Source: Fibrobacterota bacterium
Lineage (GTDB): Bacteria; Fibrobacterota; Fibrobacteria; UBA5070
Assembly: GCA_016715065.1 (NCBI GenBank)
Contig: JADKBN010000029.1
Coordinates: forward strand, 124,001 to 188,000
DNA length: 64,000 nt
Direction: 5' to 3'
Shown: positions 51,951 to 60,551 of the stretch, one piece after another
Layout: each line of letters starts with the position of its first letter
Position numbering within the stretch: the stretch's first letter is position 1
Program-made: the position numbers and the translations under genes
Notes under the pieces: model-generated
Seen by the model: only the letters and a program-made list of their open reading frames with translations
What the model was told of the DNA's origin: nothing
Databases searched by the model: none

Positions 51951-53461
51951 CGGTAGACTCCCGTCTTGGTGTGTTCCGAGTGGTTGCGCGGCAGGAGCCA
52001 GCCCACGGTGGCGCGCTCGGGGCGCAGCCACTTGGCGGCGGCGGCCTTGACGGTGGAATCGGTCTGGAGCTGGACCGACTGGGGGTAGCTGGAGAGGAGC
52101 TTCCAGCTGCCGAACAGTTCCATGTAGCCCAGATCGCCGGCGATGGTCTCCCGCGACCGCAGGCGGCCCAGCCGGGCGACCGCCAGACGGTTTTTGACAC
52201 GTTGGATCTCGCGAGCGGAAAGGGAGCCTTCGCCCAGGCGAGCCACCTCTTCCCACACGATCCTCTCGATGTGGACGGGATCGGCGCCCTGGGCGGGCGT
52301 GGCGGAGATCACGAACTGGCTGGCGTAGATCTGGGCGCGGTGGCCGGCCCCCACGGACGTGCAAAGGCGCAGGGAGTCCACCAGCAGACGCTCCAACCGA
52401 CCGGAGGCGCCGGACAGGACGCCCTCCACGATCTCGAAGGCGCTGGAGCTGGAATCATGGATGTCCGGCAACGGGAACAGGATGTCGATGCGGGGACGGG
52501 CGTTGTCCTGGATGGACACCAAACGTTTTTGGCCCGCAGGCTCGGGGTCGCGAGTCACCACCTGGGGGAAGTCGGCGCCCTTGCGGATCCCTCCGAAATA
52601 CCGGCCCGCCATCTCGAAGGCTTTGTCGGCCGTCACGTCGCCGGAAAGCACCAGGATGGCGTTTTTGGGTCCGTAGAATTTCTCGTAGTGCTCCTGCACC
52701 TGGGAGCGGCGGTAGGACTCGATGTCGGAGGGCCAGCCGATGGTCGGGTTCCCGTACGGATGGGCGCCCCAGAACAGATGGTCCAGGCTTTCCCAGTAGC
52801 GGCCCTGCGGCTTGTTCTCGATGCGCAGGCGGCGTTCTTCCCGCACCACGTCGCGTTCGGCATAGAAATCACGCATGACGGAACGTGTCATGCGATCGCT
52901 TTCCATCCAGAGGAACAGTTCGAACCGGTTGGTGGGAAGGGTCACGTGGTACACCGTGGCGAGATCCGACGTGTAGGCGTTGAGATCGGTCCCGCCCACC
53001 TCCTGGTAGGCCTGCCAAAGTTCGTCCTTCACGAAATACGCGCGATGCAGGGTGTTGAGGGAATCCATCGCGGCCTTGGCGCGCCGCGCACCCGCGGTGT
53101 CCCCGCGCGACAGCGCCTCGCGGCGAGCCTCCTCCGCCGAATCGATCCGGGGCAGGAACCGGGCGTCGGCCAGGGAGTCCGTGATTCCCACCTTGCGAGT
53201 GCCCTTGAACAGCATGTGTTCCAACATGTGGGCGATGCCGGTTCCGCCCGCGTGTTCGTGAACGGATCCTGTCACGTAAAAAATCTGGCAGGCCACCATG
53301 GGAAGGGAGTGGTCTTCGTGCACAAGCACTCGCATCCCGTTGGAAAACACCGTATCGCGCACGGTCAGGCGGATTTCCGGCACGCTCTGCGGCGCGGCGG
53401 ACGCCGGGGCGATCTGGGCGAAGAGGATCGCCGCGAGGGATCCGAGAATGGATGGGATCAT
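51947..53461 (-). CDS. M16 zinc metallopeptidase (insulinase family)
   Basis: 504 residues. A signal peptide (about 1-22) precedes the catalytic M16 half. The zinc motif HMLEH (HXXEH) is at 78-82, and the downstream Glu ligand lies in a segment that reads AYQEVGGTDLNAYTSDLATVY. A second, non-catalytic half with GRLERLLVDSLRL follows. The ATG has AGGAG 5 bases upstream. It is the first gene of a pair with the lipoprotein gene. The protease should act in the periplasm or on the outer membrane, where M16 enzymes degrade peptides or assist protein turnover. Confidence 0.92.
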   Translation of the reverse strand: MIPSILGSLAAILFAQIAPASAAPQSVPEIRLTVRDTVFSNGMRVLVHEDHSLPMVACQIFYVTGSVHEHAGGTGIAHMLEHMLFKGTRKVGITDSLADARFLPRIDSAEEARREALSRGDTAGARRAKAAMDSLNTLHRAYFVKDELWQAYQEVGGTDLNAYTSDLATVYHVTLPTNRFELFLWMESDRMTRSVMRDFYAERDVVREERRLRIENKPQGRYWESLDHLFWGAHPYGNPTIGWPSDIESYRRSQVQEHYEKFYGPKNAILVLSGDVTADKAFEMAGRYFGGIRKGADFPQVVTRDPEPAGQKRLVSIQDNARPRIDILFPLPDIHDSSSSAFEIVEGVLSGASGRLERLLVDSLRLCTSVGAGHRAQIYASQFVISATPAQGADPVHIERIVWEEVARLGEGSLSAREIQRVKNRLAVARLGRLRSRETIAGDLGYMELFGSWKLLSSYPQSVQLQTDSTVKAAAAKWLRPERATVGWLLPRNHSEHTKTGVYR

Positions 53462-53561
53462 TTTGACTCCTGGATGGATCCGAAGGGCACAAGTCGCCTC
53501 CCCCGGAGGGGCGCTTTGCCTTCGGGGCGGATCGAGAGCCTCCAAAAGTACACCCTGGGCG

Positions 53562-55376
53562 TCAGGCCGGCCGCAACCGCTTGGCCAGAAGCGAGAGGGA
53601 AACCGGCATCCGCAGAGCTTCCACTCCGCCGGGGAGGGCCTCTTCCGGAAGCTGCGCCCGGTGCAACACCACCACCGGCGCCATGCGCAGCACTTCCGTC
53701 CAGGCATCCGTTCCAGGTTCGGCGATCCCCAGCCGACAGGCGCCTTTCACGGCCAATTGGGAGATCTCCGAAACCACGATGCACTCCCCCATCATGGACA
53801 GGATCGATTCCACCGGGTCGGGCTCCGACCACATCGGGGCACGCCACAAGGCGATCGGATGGCGAAGCCTCGCGAAGTCGCTGGAGCCATCTTCCGCGAT
53901 CCCGGCTTGGTCTTCCAGGTATTTCAGGCGAGCGGGATCGGACGGAGCCAGGATGTTCAATGCCTCCGGGAAGGCGAGCTCCTCGCGCGAAAGGCAACGC
54001 ACCTCGGCGTGGACGGTGCCGGGCCGACCTTGCGCCACGGCCAGGTTGTGGGCGATGTCCATGCGTCGCGCGAACGATCCCGGCTCCTTGGGCTTGTTGG
54101 ACAGAAAATGTTCAAAATAGCGCAGAAGCGGCCCGCCCAGCTCGGGAGGGATCCGGAAGGTGGACAGAATTTGGGATCCGATGTCGTTCATCTGGAAGCC
54201 CGTGGCGGTGGACAGACCGTCGCGCAGCGACATCCCCTTGACCTGGCAATGGGCGCGGATCGGGAGCCATTCGTCGCCCAGATACAGGAGGGAAAACAAG
54301 ATCGGCAGATCGTGCAGAAGCCCGGCCAGAAAGGCCACGTCCTTTTCGCTGGCATTGGACAGGCGTTCGGCGTAGTAGGCCGTGGCGATGCAATGGCGCC
54401 AAACGGAGGCCAGATCGGCCGAGACCTGCTCGTCGAGGTCGAGGGGCTTGAAGGCCGCACTCGCGCCCACGATTTTCCCCACTTGTTCCAGACCCAGTAC
54501 CCGGATCGCTTCGCCCAGGTCAAACAGGGGCGCGGGCCGGGCGTACGCGGCCGCGTTGGTCGCGCTGATCAATCGAAGTGCCATGACCGGATCGTTGCGG
54601 GCCACCCCTTCGATTCCAGCCAGGCTCGATTGGGCCTGGGAAGCGATGTGGATCATGTCGGTGCGGACCTTGGGCAGGACCTGCATCTTCACGATCGCAT
54701 CGGCCAGCTCCCTGGACACCGACCGGCGATGGACGATGTCCTGGCGAAAGCTTGCGGGCACCTGGCTTGCGGGAGCGACAGAAGCGGGGGCGTCGGATGG
54801 GGGGCGCTGCGAGGTGCCACTGGCCGATGCGGCTGGCGGCGCCGCGCTTGCGGGGGGCGCGCTGGAGGCGGAGGCGAAGATCGGCTCCTTGGGCAGAAAT
54901 TCGCTGGGAAGGATGGGAGGCGCCTGGTTGATTTCCTTGGGGGGCAGCTCCCGGAAGGAGGATGGCCGGTCGGCGAGCTCGGGGCTGCGGATGAGTTCCC
55001 TTGGCTCCGCAAGCCGCAGCGCCACACGTTCCACCAGGTCTTCGGCCGTGAACTTGGATTTGAGGAACACATCCTTCACCCCAAGATCCAGCGCCTCGGC
55101 CAGCGAGTCGCGACGCACTCCGGCCGTCAAGAGGATCATGGGGATTTGACGGTAGATATGGCGGCTGCGGAAGAATTTGATGAGTTGGATTCCGTCGGCT
55201 CCCGGCATGGCCACATCCACCACACAAATATCCGGGCGGCTCCGGGCGGCCATTTCCAGTGCTTGCGAGGAATTTTTCGCGGTGCTCACCGCGTAGCCCG
55301 CATCCCAGAACACGGTGGAAACGCTCTCCAGGAAGTCCGCGTTGTCGTCCACCACAAGGATGTTTTGCCTCTTCAT
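53562..55376 (-). CDS. Response regulator with HDOD domain
   Basis: 604 residues. Residues 1-120 are a CheY-like receiver (NILVVDDNADFLESV, D54 in CVVDVAMPG, then LTAG and K in LKSKF). A Pro/Ala/Ser-rich linker covers about 125-200. An HDOD domain spans about 205-400 (LPKVRTDMIHIASQAQSSLAGI, then FLAGLLHDLPILFSLLYLG). HDOD domains serve as signalling outputs in bacterial stress, motility and cyclic-di-GMP networks. The last 200 residues are unassigned. The ATG overlaps the stop of the histidine kinase gene (ATGA), so the two should form one signalling pair. Confidence 0.9.
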   Translation of the reverse strand: MKRQNILVVDDNADFLESVSTVFWDAGYAVSTAKNSSQALEMAARSRPDICVVDVAMPGADGIQLIKFFRSRHIYRQIPMILLTAGVRRDSLAEALDLGVKDVFLKSKFTAEDLVERVALRLAEPRELIRSPELADRPSSFRELPPKEINQAPPILPSEFLPKEPIFASASSAPPASAAPPAASASGTSQRPPSDAPASVAPASQVPASFRQDIVHRRSVSRELADAIVKMQVLPKVRTDMIHIASQAQSSLAGIEGVARNDPVMALRLISATNAAAYARPAPLFDLGEAIRVLGLEQVGKIVGASAAFKPLDLDEQVSADLASVWRHCIATAYYAERLSNASEKDVAFLAGLLHDLPILFSLLYLGDEWLPIRAHCQVKGMSLRDGLSTATGFQMNDIGSQILSTFRIPPELGGPLLRYFEHFLSNKPKEPGSFARRMDIAHNLAVAQGRPGTVHAEVRCLSREELAFPEALNILAPSDPARLKYLEDQAGIAEDGSSDFARLRHPIALWRAPMWSEPDPVESILSMMGECIVVSEISQLAVKGACRLGIAEPGTDAWTEVLRMAPVVVLHRAQLPEEALPGGVEALRMPVSLSLLAKRLRPA

Positions 55377-56584
55377 TCCAGGACTTCCGTTTCCAGCGGG
55401 GCGAATTCGGAATCCCGCACGGGCGCGCTTTCCATCAGCCGAAACCACACCCTCACGCGGGTGCCTCGGTCGCGGCCGCTGGCGATCACCATGCGGCCGC
55501 CGTGGCTTGCGCAGATGCGCCTGCAGATGGTGAGCCCCAATCCGGCGCCGCTCACGAAATACTCCTTGCGCACCGAAGAGGACGTCAGCCGCAGCGGTTC
55601 GCCCAGATGCGGGAGCAAACCTGGATCGATGCCTTCGCCATCGTCCTGGATTTCCAGCCAACCCCAGTCGCGCTCGTGCTGGACATGGAAATTCACCTCC
55701 ACGCGGCTGGGTTTGGCATGGCGAAGCGCGTTGTTCATCAGGTTCAGGACCAGGCGACGCATCCCGAAGGGATTGCCCCGCATGGGAAATTCCGTCGTTG
55801 CCACCACCACCTGCACGGTTTCCCCGATGGCCACCGCCAGCATTTCCACCGCCCGACGCGCTTCCTGGGCGAGGTCAAAATCCGTCCAAGCTTCGGCGCT
55901 GCCGTCGTCCTGCACGAAGGCGGCCAGGACGTCGTCCAGGGTTTCCGACATCTGGGCGGCGATGCGTTCCATGCGATCGGCCAAACCCACGAGTTCGGTG
56001 GATTCGTCGTCCACCCGGTGGCGGATCGAACGCGCGGTCATGCGCATGGTCCCCAAGGGTGTACGCAAGTCGTGGGCGAGCGTGGCCACCACTTCGGAAA
56101 GTTCGCGGACCACCCCGCGGTGCAGTCCGCGCTCGGCTTCCACGCGCGCGTCGTGGGCGAGTCGCTCCTCCAGGTCCAGCACCCGGCACGCCGCGTTGAA
56201 CCGGGAAACGATCTCGGCACCATCCATGGGTTTGCGGATGAAATCGTCCACCCCGGCGTCGAACGCCCTCTGCACCACCGCCATGCTGGCATCGCCGGTG
56301 GTGAGCACCACGTAGGGTTTGCCACTCTGATGCCGCGCGCGGATGCTGCGCGTGAGCTCGATCCCGTCCAGTCCCAGGATATGCCAATCGGTCACTACGA
56401 TCCCGATGTCCTCGCGCTCCAAGATGGAAAGGGCCTCCTCGCCGCTGTGGCAAGAACGGCACGAGTAGCCTTCCCGCTCCAGCCAACGACGCAAAACCTG
56501 GATGATGTCATCCTCGTCGTCGACGATCAACACCACCGGATATGAAGTCCTGGCGGAGGATATCGTGGAAGGAGAATTGATCAT
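55373..56584 (-). CDS. Hybrid receiver-histidine kinase
   Basis: 403 residues. A receiver domain comes first (VVLIVDDEDDIIQVL, D66 in VVTDWH, K118 in IRKPMD). The kinase part follows: H171 in the H-box TLAHDLRTPLGTM, N-box NLMNNALRHA, G1 DDGEGI and G2 GAGLGLTICRR, so it should be active. There is no transmembrane segment or sensor domain, so the signal reaches it in the cytoplasm through the receiver or a partner. Placing the receiver before the kinase suggests it sits downstream of another kinase. The gene is divergent from recN with 105 bases between them. Confidence 0.92.
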   Translation of the reverse strand: MINSPSTISSARTSYPVVLIVDDEDDIIQVLRRWLEREGYSCRSCHSGEEALSILEREDIGIVVTDWHILGLDGIELTRSIRARHQSGKPYVVLTTGDASMAVVQRAFDAGVDDFIRKPMDGAEIVSRFNAACRVLDLEERLAHDARVEAERGLHRGVVRELSEVVATLAHDLRTPLGTMRMTARSIRHRVDDESTELVGLADRMERIAAQMSETLDDVLAAFVQDDGSAEAWTDFDLAQEARRAVEMLAVAIGETVQVVVATTEFPMRGNPFGMRRLVLNLMNNALRHAKPSRVEVNFHVQHERDWGWLEIQDDGEGIDPGLLPHLGEPLRLTSSSVRKEYFVSGAGLGLTICRRICASHGGRMVIASGRDRGTRVRVWFRLMESAPVRDSEFAPLETEVLE

Positions 56585-56689
56585 GGTCGATCGGGATTGT
56601 CCCATTTTCCTGGTTGGGGAATCAACCGGAGTTTCTCCCCTCGGACAACCATCCCCTTTGGAGTCCGGGATTTTTTGCACATTTGAGCA

Positions 56690-58351
56690 ATGCTTCTGGA
56701 GCTTGAAATCCGGGATCTCGCGATCTTCTCCCAAGCCCGGGCCGAATTCGGCCCGGGTCTCAGTTGCCTGACCGGCGAAACCGGCGCCGGAAAATCCGTT
56801 TTTCTCTCTGCCCTGCGTCTCTTGCAAGGCGCCCGCGCCGAGGCGGACCTGGTGCGCCGCGGGTCCGAGCGGGCCTTGGTCCAGGCCAGGTTCCAGCTGC
56901 CCCAATCCGACGCGGAGCTCAAGGCCCAGCTGGAAGAGGTGGGCGCCCAAATCGAAGAAGGCGAGCTTTTGGTGAGCCGCGAGATCCAAGCCAACGGCCG
57001 GTCGCGCATCCGTATTGGAGGGGTCTCCGCGTCCCTCAAGGATCTGGTGGCCATTTCCAGACGACTGTTCGATTTGCACGGCCAGCACGCCCAACAGCGA
57101 TTGCTGTCGGTGACCGACCACGCCGCACTGTTGTCGGAGCTGGCCCGCAAAGGGGCTTTGGCACTGGAAACGCGCCAAGCGGTGAACGAATGGAAGCGCC
57201 TGCGCGAAGAGGTCCGTACCCTAACCCGCGTGGCACAGGACGCCGAGCGCAACCGGGAGTTCCTGGAATTCCAGCTCCACGAACTGGCCCAGGCGCACCT
57301 GGCCCCCGGCCAAGAGGAAGATTTCGAGCGTCGGATCAAGGTGCTCTCCCAAGCAGGCCAGATTTCGCAGTGGCTGGAGCAATCGCGGACCACGTTGGCC
57401 GACGGCGGTGCCCTGGAGCGCCAGATGGGGATTCTGGCCAAGGCCATCGCCAAGATCGCCCAGGCCGACGAATCCCAGGCCCCCCTGGAAGACCGACTGC
57501 GCGAAGTCCGCTCGCAGTTGACGGAAATTGCCATTTCGTTGGATTCCTACGACATCCCCGACTCCGCCGATCCCGAAGAAGTGGATCGCCTCAACGGTAA
57601 GTTGGCGCGGATCCAGAAACTGAAACTGCGCCACCGCACCGACCTCGCGGGGCTTGTGGCCTTGCGGGATCGGCTGGAGTCGGAACTTCGGCTGGCCACC
57701 GACAGCGCCGGCGAAATCGCCCTGCGCCAGCGCCAGGCGGACGCCGCCCTGGAACGGGCGCGAACACTGGGGCAAGAATTGTCAGGCCACCAGCGGCTGG
57801 CCGCGGCTTCGCTGGACACCGACATCAGCGCACGCCTGCAGGAACTGGGAATGGAAGGCGCCGCTTTCCGCACCCGCCTGGAAGAACTTTCCGAGCCGGG
57901 TCCGGAAGGGCTGCTCAAGGCCGTGTTCGAGCTTTCGCCCAACCCCGGCGAAGGCTGGCGGGAACTCACCGAAGTCGCCTCCGGCGGCGAGGCTTCGCGC
58001 ATCATGCTGGCCATCGAGTCCAGGCTTTCCGCGGTGGACCCGGTGCCTTTGTTGGTGTTCGACGAAGTGGATGCCGGGCTTTCCGGCACCGTTGCCCACC
58101 AGGTGGGCAGGTCGCTGCGGGAGCTTGCGGCGGATCGCCAGGTCGTGGCCATCACGCACCTGCACCAAGTAGCCGCTTTGGCCGACCAACACCTTTCCAT
58201 CGCCAAAACGGTGCTGGACGGTCGCACGCATTCGCAAGTGAACAACCTGTCGCGCGCCCAGCGCCTGGACGAACTTTGCCGCATGTTGGGCAAACCGGAC
58301 GATCCCGCCGTGCGCGCCCACGCCCTATCCCTGCTCGGAGACGCCCCATGA
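56690..58351 (+). CDS. recN: DNA repair protein RecN
   Basis: 553 residues, normal length. RecN is an SMC-like ATPase that holds broken DNA ends during double-strand break repair. Walker A (GETGAGKS) follows the N-terminal strand MLLELEIRDLAIFSQ. QHAQQRLLSVTDH and long coiled-coil arms (about 155-370) follow. The ABC-type signature VASGGEASRIMLAIE, Walker B LLVFDEVDAGLSG and VVAITHLHQVAALAD complete the head. Its stop overlaps the ATG of the next gene (ATGA). A plain SOS box was not found in the short upstream region. Confidence 0.96.
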   Translation: MLLELEIRDLAIFSQARAEFGPGLSCLTGETGAGKSVFLSALRLLQGARAEADLVRRGSERALVQARFQLPQSDAELKAQLEEVGAQIEEGELLVSREIQANGRSRIRIGGVSASLKDLVAISRRLFDLHGQHAQQRLLSVTDHAALLSELARKGALALETRQAVNEWKRLREEVRTLTRVAQDAERNREFLEFQLHELAQAHLAPGQEEDFERRIKVLSQAGQISQWLEQSRTTLADGGALERQMGILAKAIAKIAQADESQAPLEDRLREVRSQLTEIAISLDSYDIPDSADPEEVDRLNGKLARIQKLKLRHRTDLAGLVALRDRLESELRLATDSAGEIALRQRQADAALERARTLGQELSGHQRLAAASLDTDISARLQELGMEGAAFRTRLEELSEPGPEGLLKAVFELSPNPGEGWRELTEVASGGEASRIMLAIESRLSAVDPVPLLVFDEVDAGLSGTVAHQVGRSLRELAADRQVVAITHLHQVAALADQHLSIAKTVLDGRTHSQVNNLSRAQRLDELCRMLGKPDDPAVRAHALSLLGDAP

Positions 58352-59523
58352 CCGACTCCGCTTCGCCCAGGCCACGCCCCAAGTGGTTTGCCTGGGTGCA
58401 AACCGCCTTATTCGCCTTGTGGATCCCGGTACTGATCCTGATTCCCTTCCATGGCGATTACGAAGCCGTAGCCCTGCTGGGAGTGCTGTTTTTTGGCGGC
58501 GGGTTCCTGGGATGGATCGACCGGCGCTGGCGCGAAGAAGAAAAGCTCCAGATCTGGGCCGGGAGTTTCGAGCGCGTGTTCCTGCTGGTGGCGGTTTGGT
58601 TTTTGGCGCAGCGTTTGTGGGGAGACGAGTGGGAACCCTTCCCCACCCTGCTGACCATCATGGCCGGTGGTCTGTTCTTGCGGTATTTGGTGGGCTTTGT
58701 ATTGATCTTGGCCCGCGAGAGGTCGCGCCTCCCCCCGGTTCGGCGTGATGTGTGGCAATACTTCGCGCATTGGTCGGTGTATGCGGCCACCTTGCTGCAA
58801 ACCCTGGAAATCCAGCCCTACGCGACCGTGGCCTGTGGCATCAGCATCATTTTGTGCATTGTGGGATCAGGGGTGTGGCTGATCAAACATTTCCGCCACC
58901 CCGAGGCGCGCTCCCACATGACCGTGGCCACCCAGATCACCCTCTCCCGCATCGTGTTGGCGCCGGTCTTCATCGCGGTGTTCTTCTACGACGGCGATTC
59001 GGATTTCACCAACAACCATCTGGTGTTCCAGGTCCTGGCGCTTTTGATCGCCATTTCGTCGGCGATTTCCGACTGGCTCGATGGTCATCTGGCCCGCAAG
59101 TGGGGCGAAGTCACCACGTTGGGCAAATACCTGGATCCATGGTCCGACAAAATCGCCACCTTCACCACCTTCCTGTGCTTTTTGGGCACGGGGTGGGCTT
59201 CGGTGGCGGCCGTGGCAATCATCTTCTACCGTGAAAGCGCGGTGGAAACCCTACGCACCTTGGCCGCCGGCGAGGGCGAGGTGATCGCCGCCCGCAAGTC
59301 CGGCAAGTGGAAAACGGCCATCCAGATCGGGGCGATTATCGCCATCCTGACCTTCGCGGCTTTCGATGGGATTTTGCGCGATCTGCACTTGGACTGGCCT
59401 TGGTGGACCTTGGCGTTCAAGATCACCCCACCGTTGCTGATGTGGCTGGTGGCCGCGGTCACCGCCGCCTCCGGCTTGGAATACCTCTACGCTTCCCGAA
59501 AGATCCTCTCCAAGCATCTTTGA
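58348..59523 (+). CDS. CDP-alcohol phosphatidyltransferase, long form
   Basis: 391 residues. The family transfers a phosphatidyl group from CDP-diacylglycerol to an alcohol, such as glycerol-3-phosphate in PgsA or serine. The full signature DG-x2-AR-x8-G-x3-D-x3-D is present as WLDGHLARKWGEVTTLGKYLDPWSDK, read in two halves from about residue 247. PgsA and related enzymes are usually about 180-250 residues; here about 190 N-terminal residues with four or more further membrane segments (LFALWIPVLILIPF, VFLLVAVWFLAQRLW) come first. The role of the extension is unknown. The ATG overlaps the recN stop. Which lipid is made cannot be decided from sequence. Confidence 0.88.
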   Translation: MTDSASPRPRPKWFAWVQTALFALWIPVLILIPFHGDYEAVALLGVLFFGGGFLGWIDRRWREEEKLQIWAGSFERVFLLVAVWFLAQRLWGDEWEPFPTLLTIMAGGLFLRYLVGFVLILARERSRLPPVRRDVWQYFAHWSVYAATLLQTLEIQPYATVACGISIILCIVGSGVWLIKHFRHPEARSHMTVATQITLSRIVLAPVFIAVFFYDGDSDFTNNHLVFQVLALLIAISSAISDWLDGHLARKWGEVTTLGKYLDPWSDKIATFTTFLCFLGTGWASVAAVAIIFYRESAVETLRTLAAGEGEVIAARKSGKWKTAIQIGAIIAILTFAAFDGILRDLHLDWPWWTLAFKITPPLLMWLVAAVTAASGLEYLYASRKILSKHL

Positions 59524-59589
59524 GAGGTCCGCTCGCACCTGACGATTTGAGGTGGTAGGATCAGCGCTGTCGCCAAAGGAGGCTGCGGC

Positions 59590-60543
59590 GTGATCCCAAC
59601 CATTTTGCTCTCGGTCATGACATTCGTGGCCGCCCCTGCGCCAGTGCAAAGCGCGGGAAAATCTCCACTGGTGGCCGTCATGCCGCTGGAAGCCCGTCAG
59701 GTCAGTCCTGACGAGGCGCTCATCCTGTCCGAGGCGCTGGCGGCCGAGCTGCAAGGCTCCGGCGAGGTGCGGGTCATGGAGCGCTCCCAGATGGACAAAA
59801 TCCTGGCCGAACAGGGTTTCCAGAAATCCGGTGCGTGTTCGGGAACAGAATGCGCGGTGGAAGTCGGCCAGCTTTTGGGCATCGACCGCATGGTGGTCGG
59901 GTCGGTGGGCAGGTTGGGCAAGACCTTCGTGCTGGTGGCCCGCATGGTCGATGTCGCCTCCGGCGAGGTCCTGCGATCGTCCACCCGGCAGGCTCCAGGC
60001 GAAATCGACGACATCCTGACTTCGCTGGTGCCCCAGGTGGGCGGTGACCTGCTGGGTCGGGCAGGGTCGGGCTTTCCGCCGCCGGAAGTCAAGTTTTCCT
60101 CGCCCGTTTCGCCCGACCTTTGGTCTGATTCTGTCGTGGTGGCCTGGCAGGCCACGTCCCGCCGCGGACTGGTGGAGGCGCGCGCCCAGTTCCACCGGCC
60201 CGATCGACCTGATTCCACCATAACCGCTGTGGTCCGGCAGGTCAAGGGGACCATGGCCAACGGCGACATGCTGTTGATCTTTCCAGCCAAACTCGATTCC
60301 GGAAGCTATGTGCTGCGCCTTTCCGCAAAGGACGCCACGGGCCTTTCCAGCGTGGTGGACGTGACGGTGCGACGGCATCTCCGGCTGGAACCCAAAGGAA
60401 GCCATTGGGGGGTCTGGCTTGTGGGAGGGGTGCTCTTGGTGGGAGCGGGTGGCGCGGCCGCCTGGTATGCCACCCAAAACCAGGAGGAGCCCCCCCCGAC
60501 CTCGACGCCGTCAACAGATCGCTCCATCGTGGTGAAATGGTAG
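59590..60543 (+). CDS. CsgG-like exported protein with C-terminal membrane segment
   Basis: 317 residues. A signal peptide (about 1-22) precedes a CsgG-like domain: VAVMPLEARQVSPDEALILS, then VRVMERSQMDKILAEQGFQ and LLGIDRMVVGSVGRLG. CsgG/HfaB proteins form outer-membrane pores or scaffold proteins for curli or holdfast export. After a beta-rich part come a single hydrophobic stretch (about 278-295, WLVGGVLLVGAGGAAAW) and a short Thr/Pro tail. The GTG start has a perfect AAAGGAGG site 7 bases upstream. The next gene starts 8 bases after the stop and is probably cotranscribed. The lack of a lipobox separates it from true CsgG. Confidence 0.82.
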   Translation: MIPTILLSVMTFVAAPAPVQSAGKSPLVAVMPLEARQVSPDEALILSEALAAELQGSGEVRVMERSQMDKILAEQGFQKSGACSGTECAVEVGQLLGIDRMVVGSVGRLGKTFVLVARMVDVASGEVLRSSTRQAPGEIDDILTSLVPQVGGDLLGRAGSGFPPPEVKFSSPVSPDLWSDSVVVAWQATSRRGLVEARAQFHRPDRPDSTITAVVRQVKGTMANGDMLLIFPAKLDSGSYVLRLSAKDATGLSSVVDVTVRRHLRLEPKGSHWGVWLVGGVLLVGAGGAAAWYATQNQEEPPPTSTPSTDRSIVVKW

Positions 60544-60551
60544 AGGCAAAC

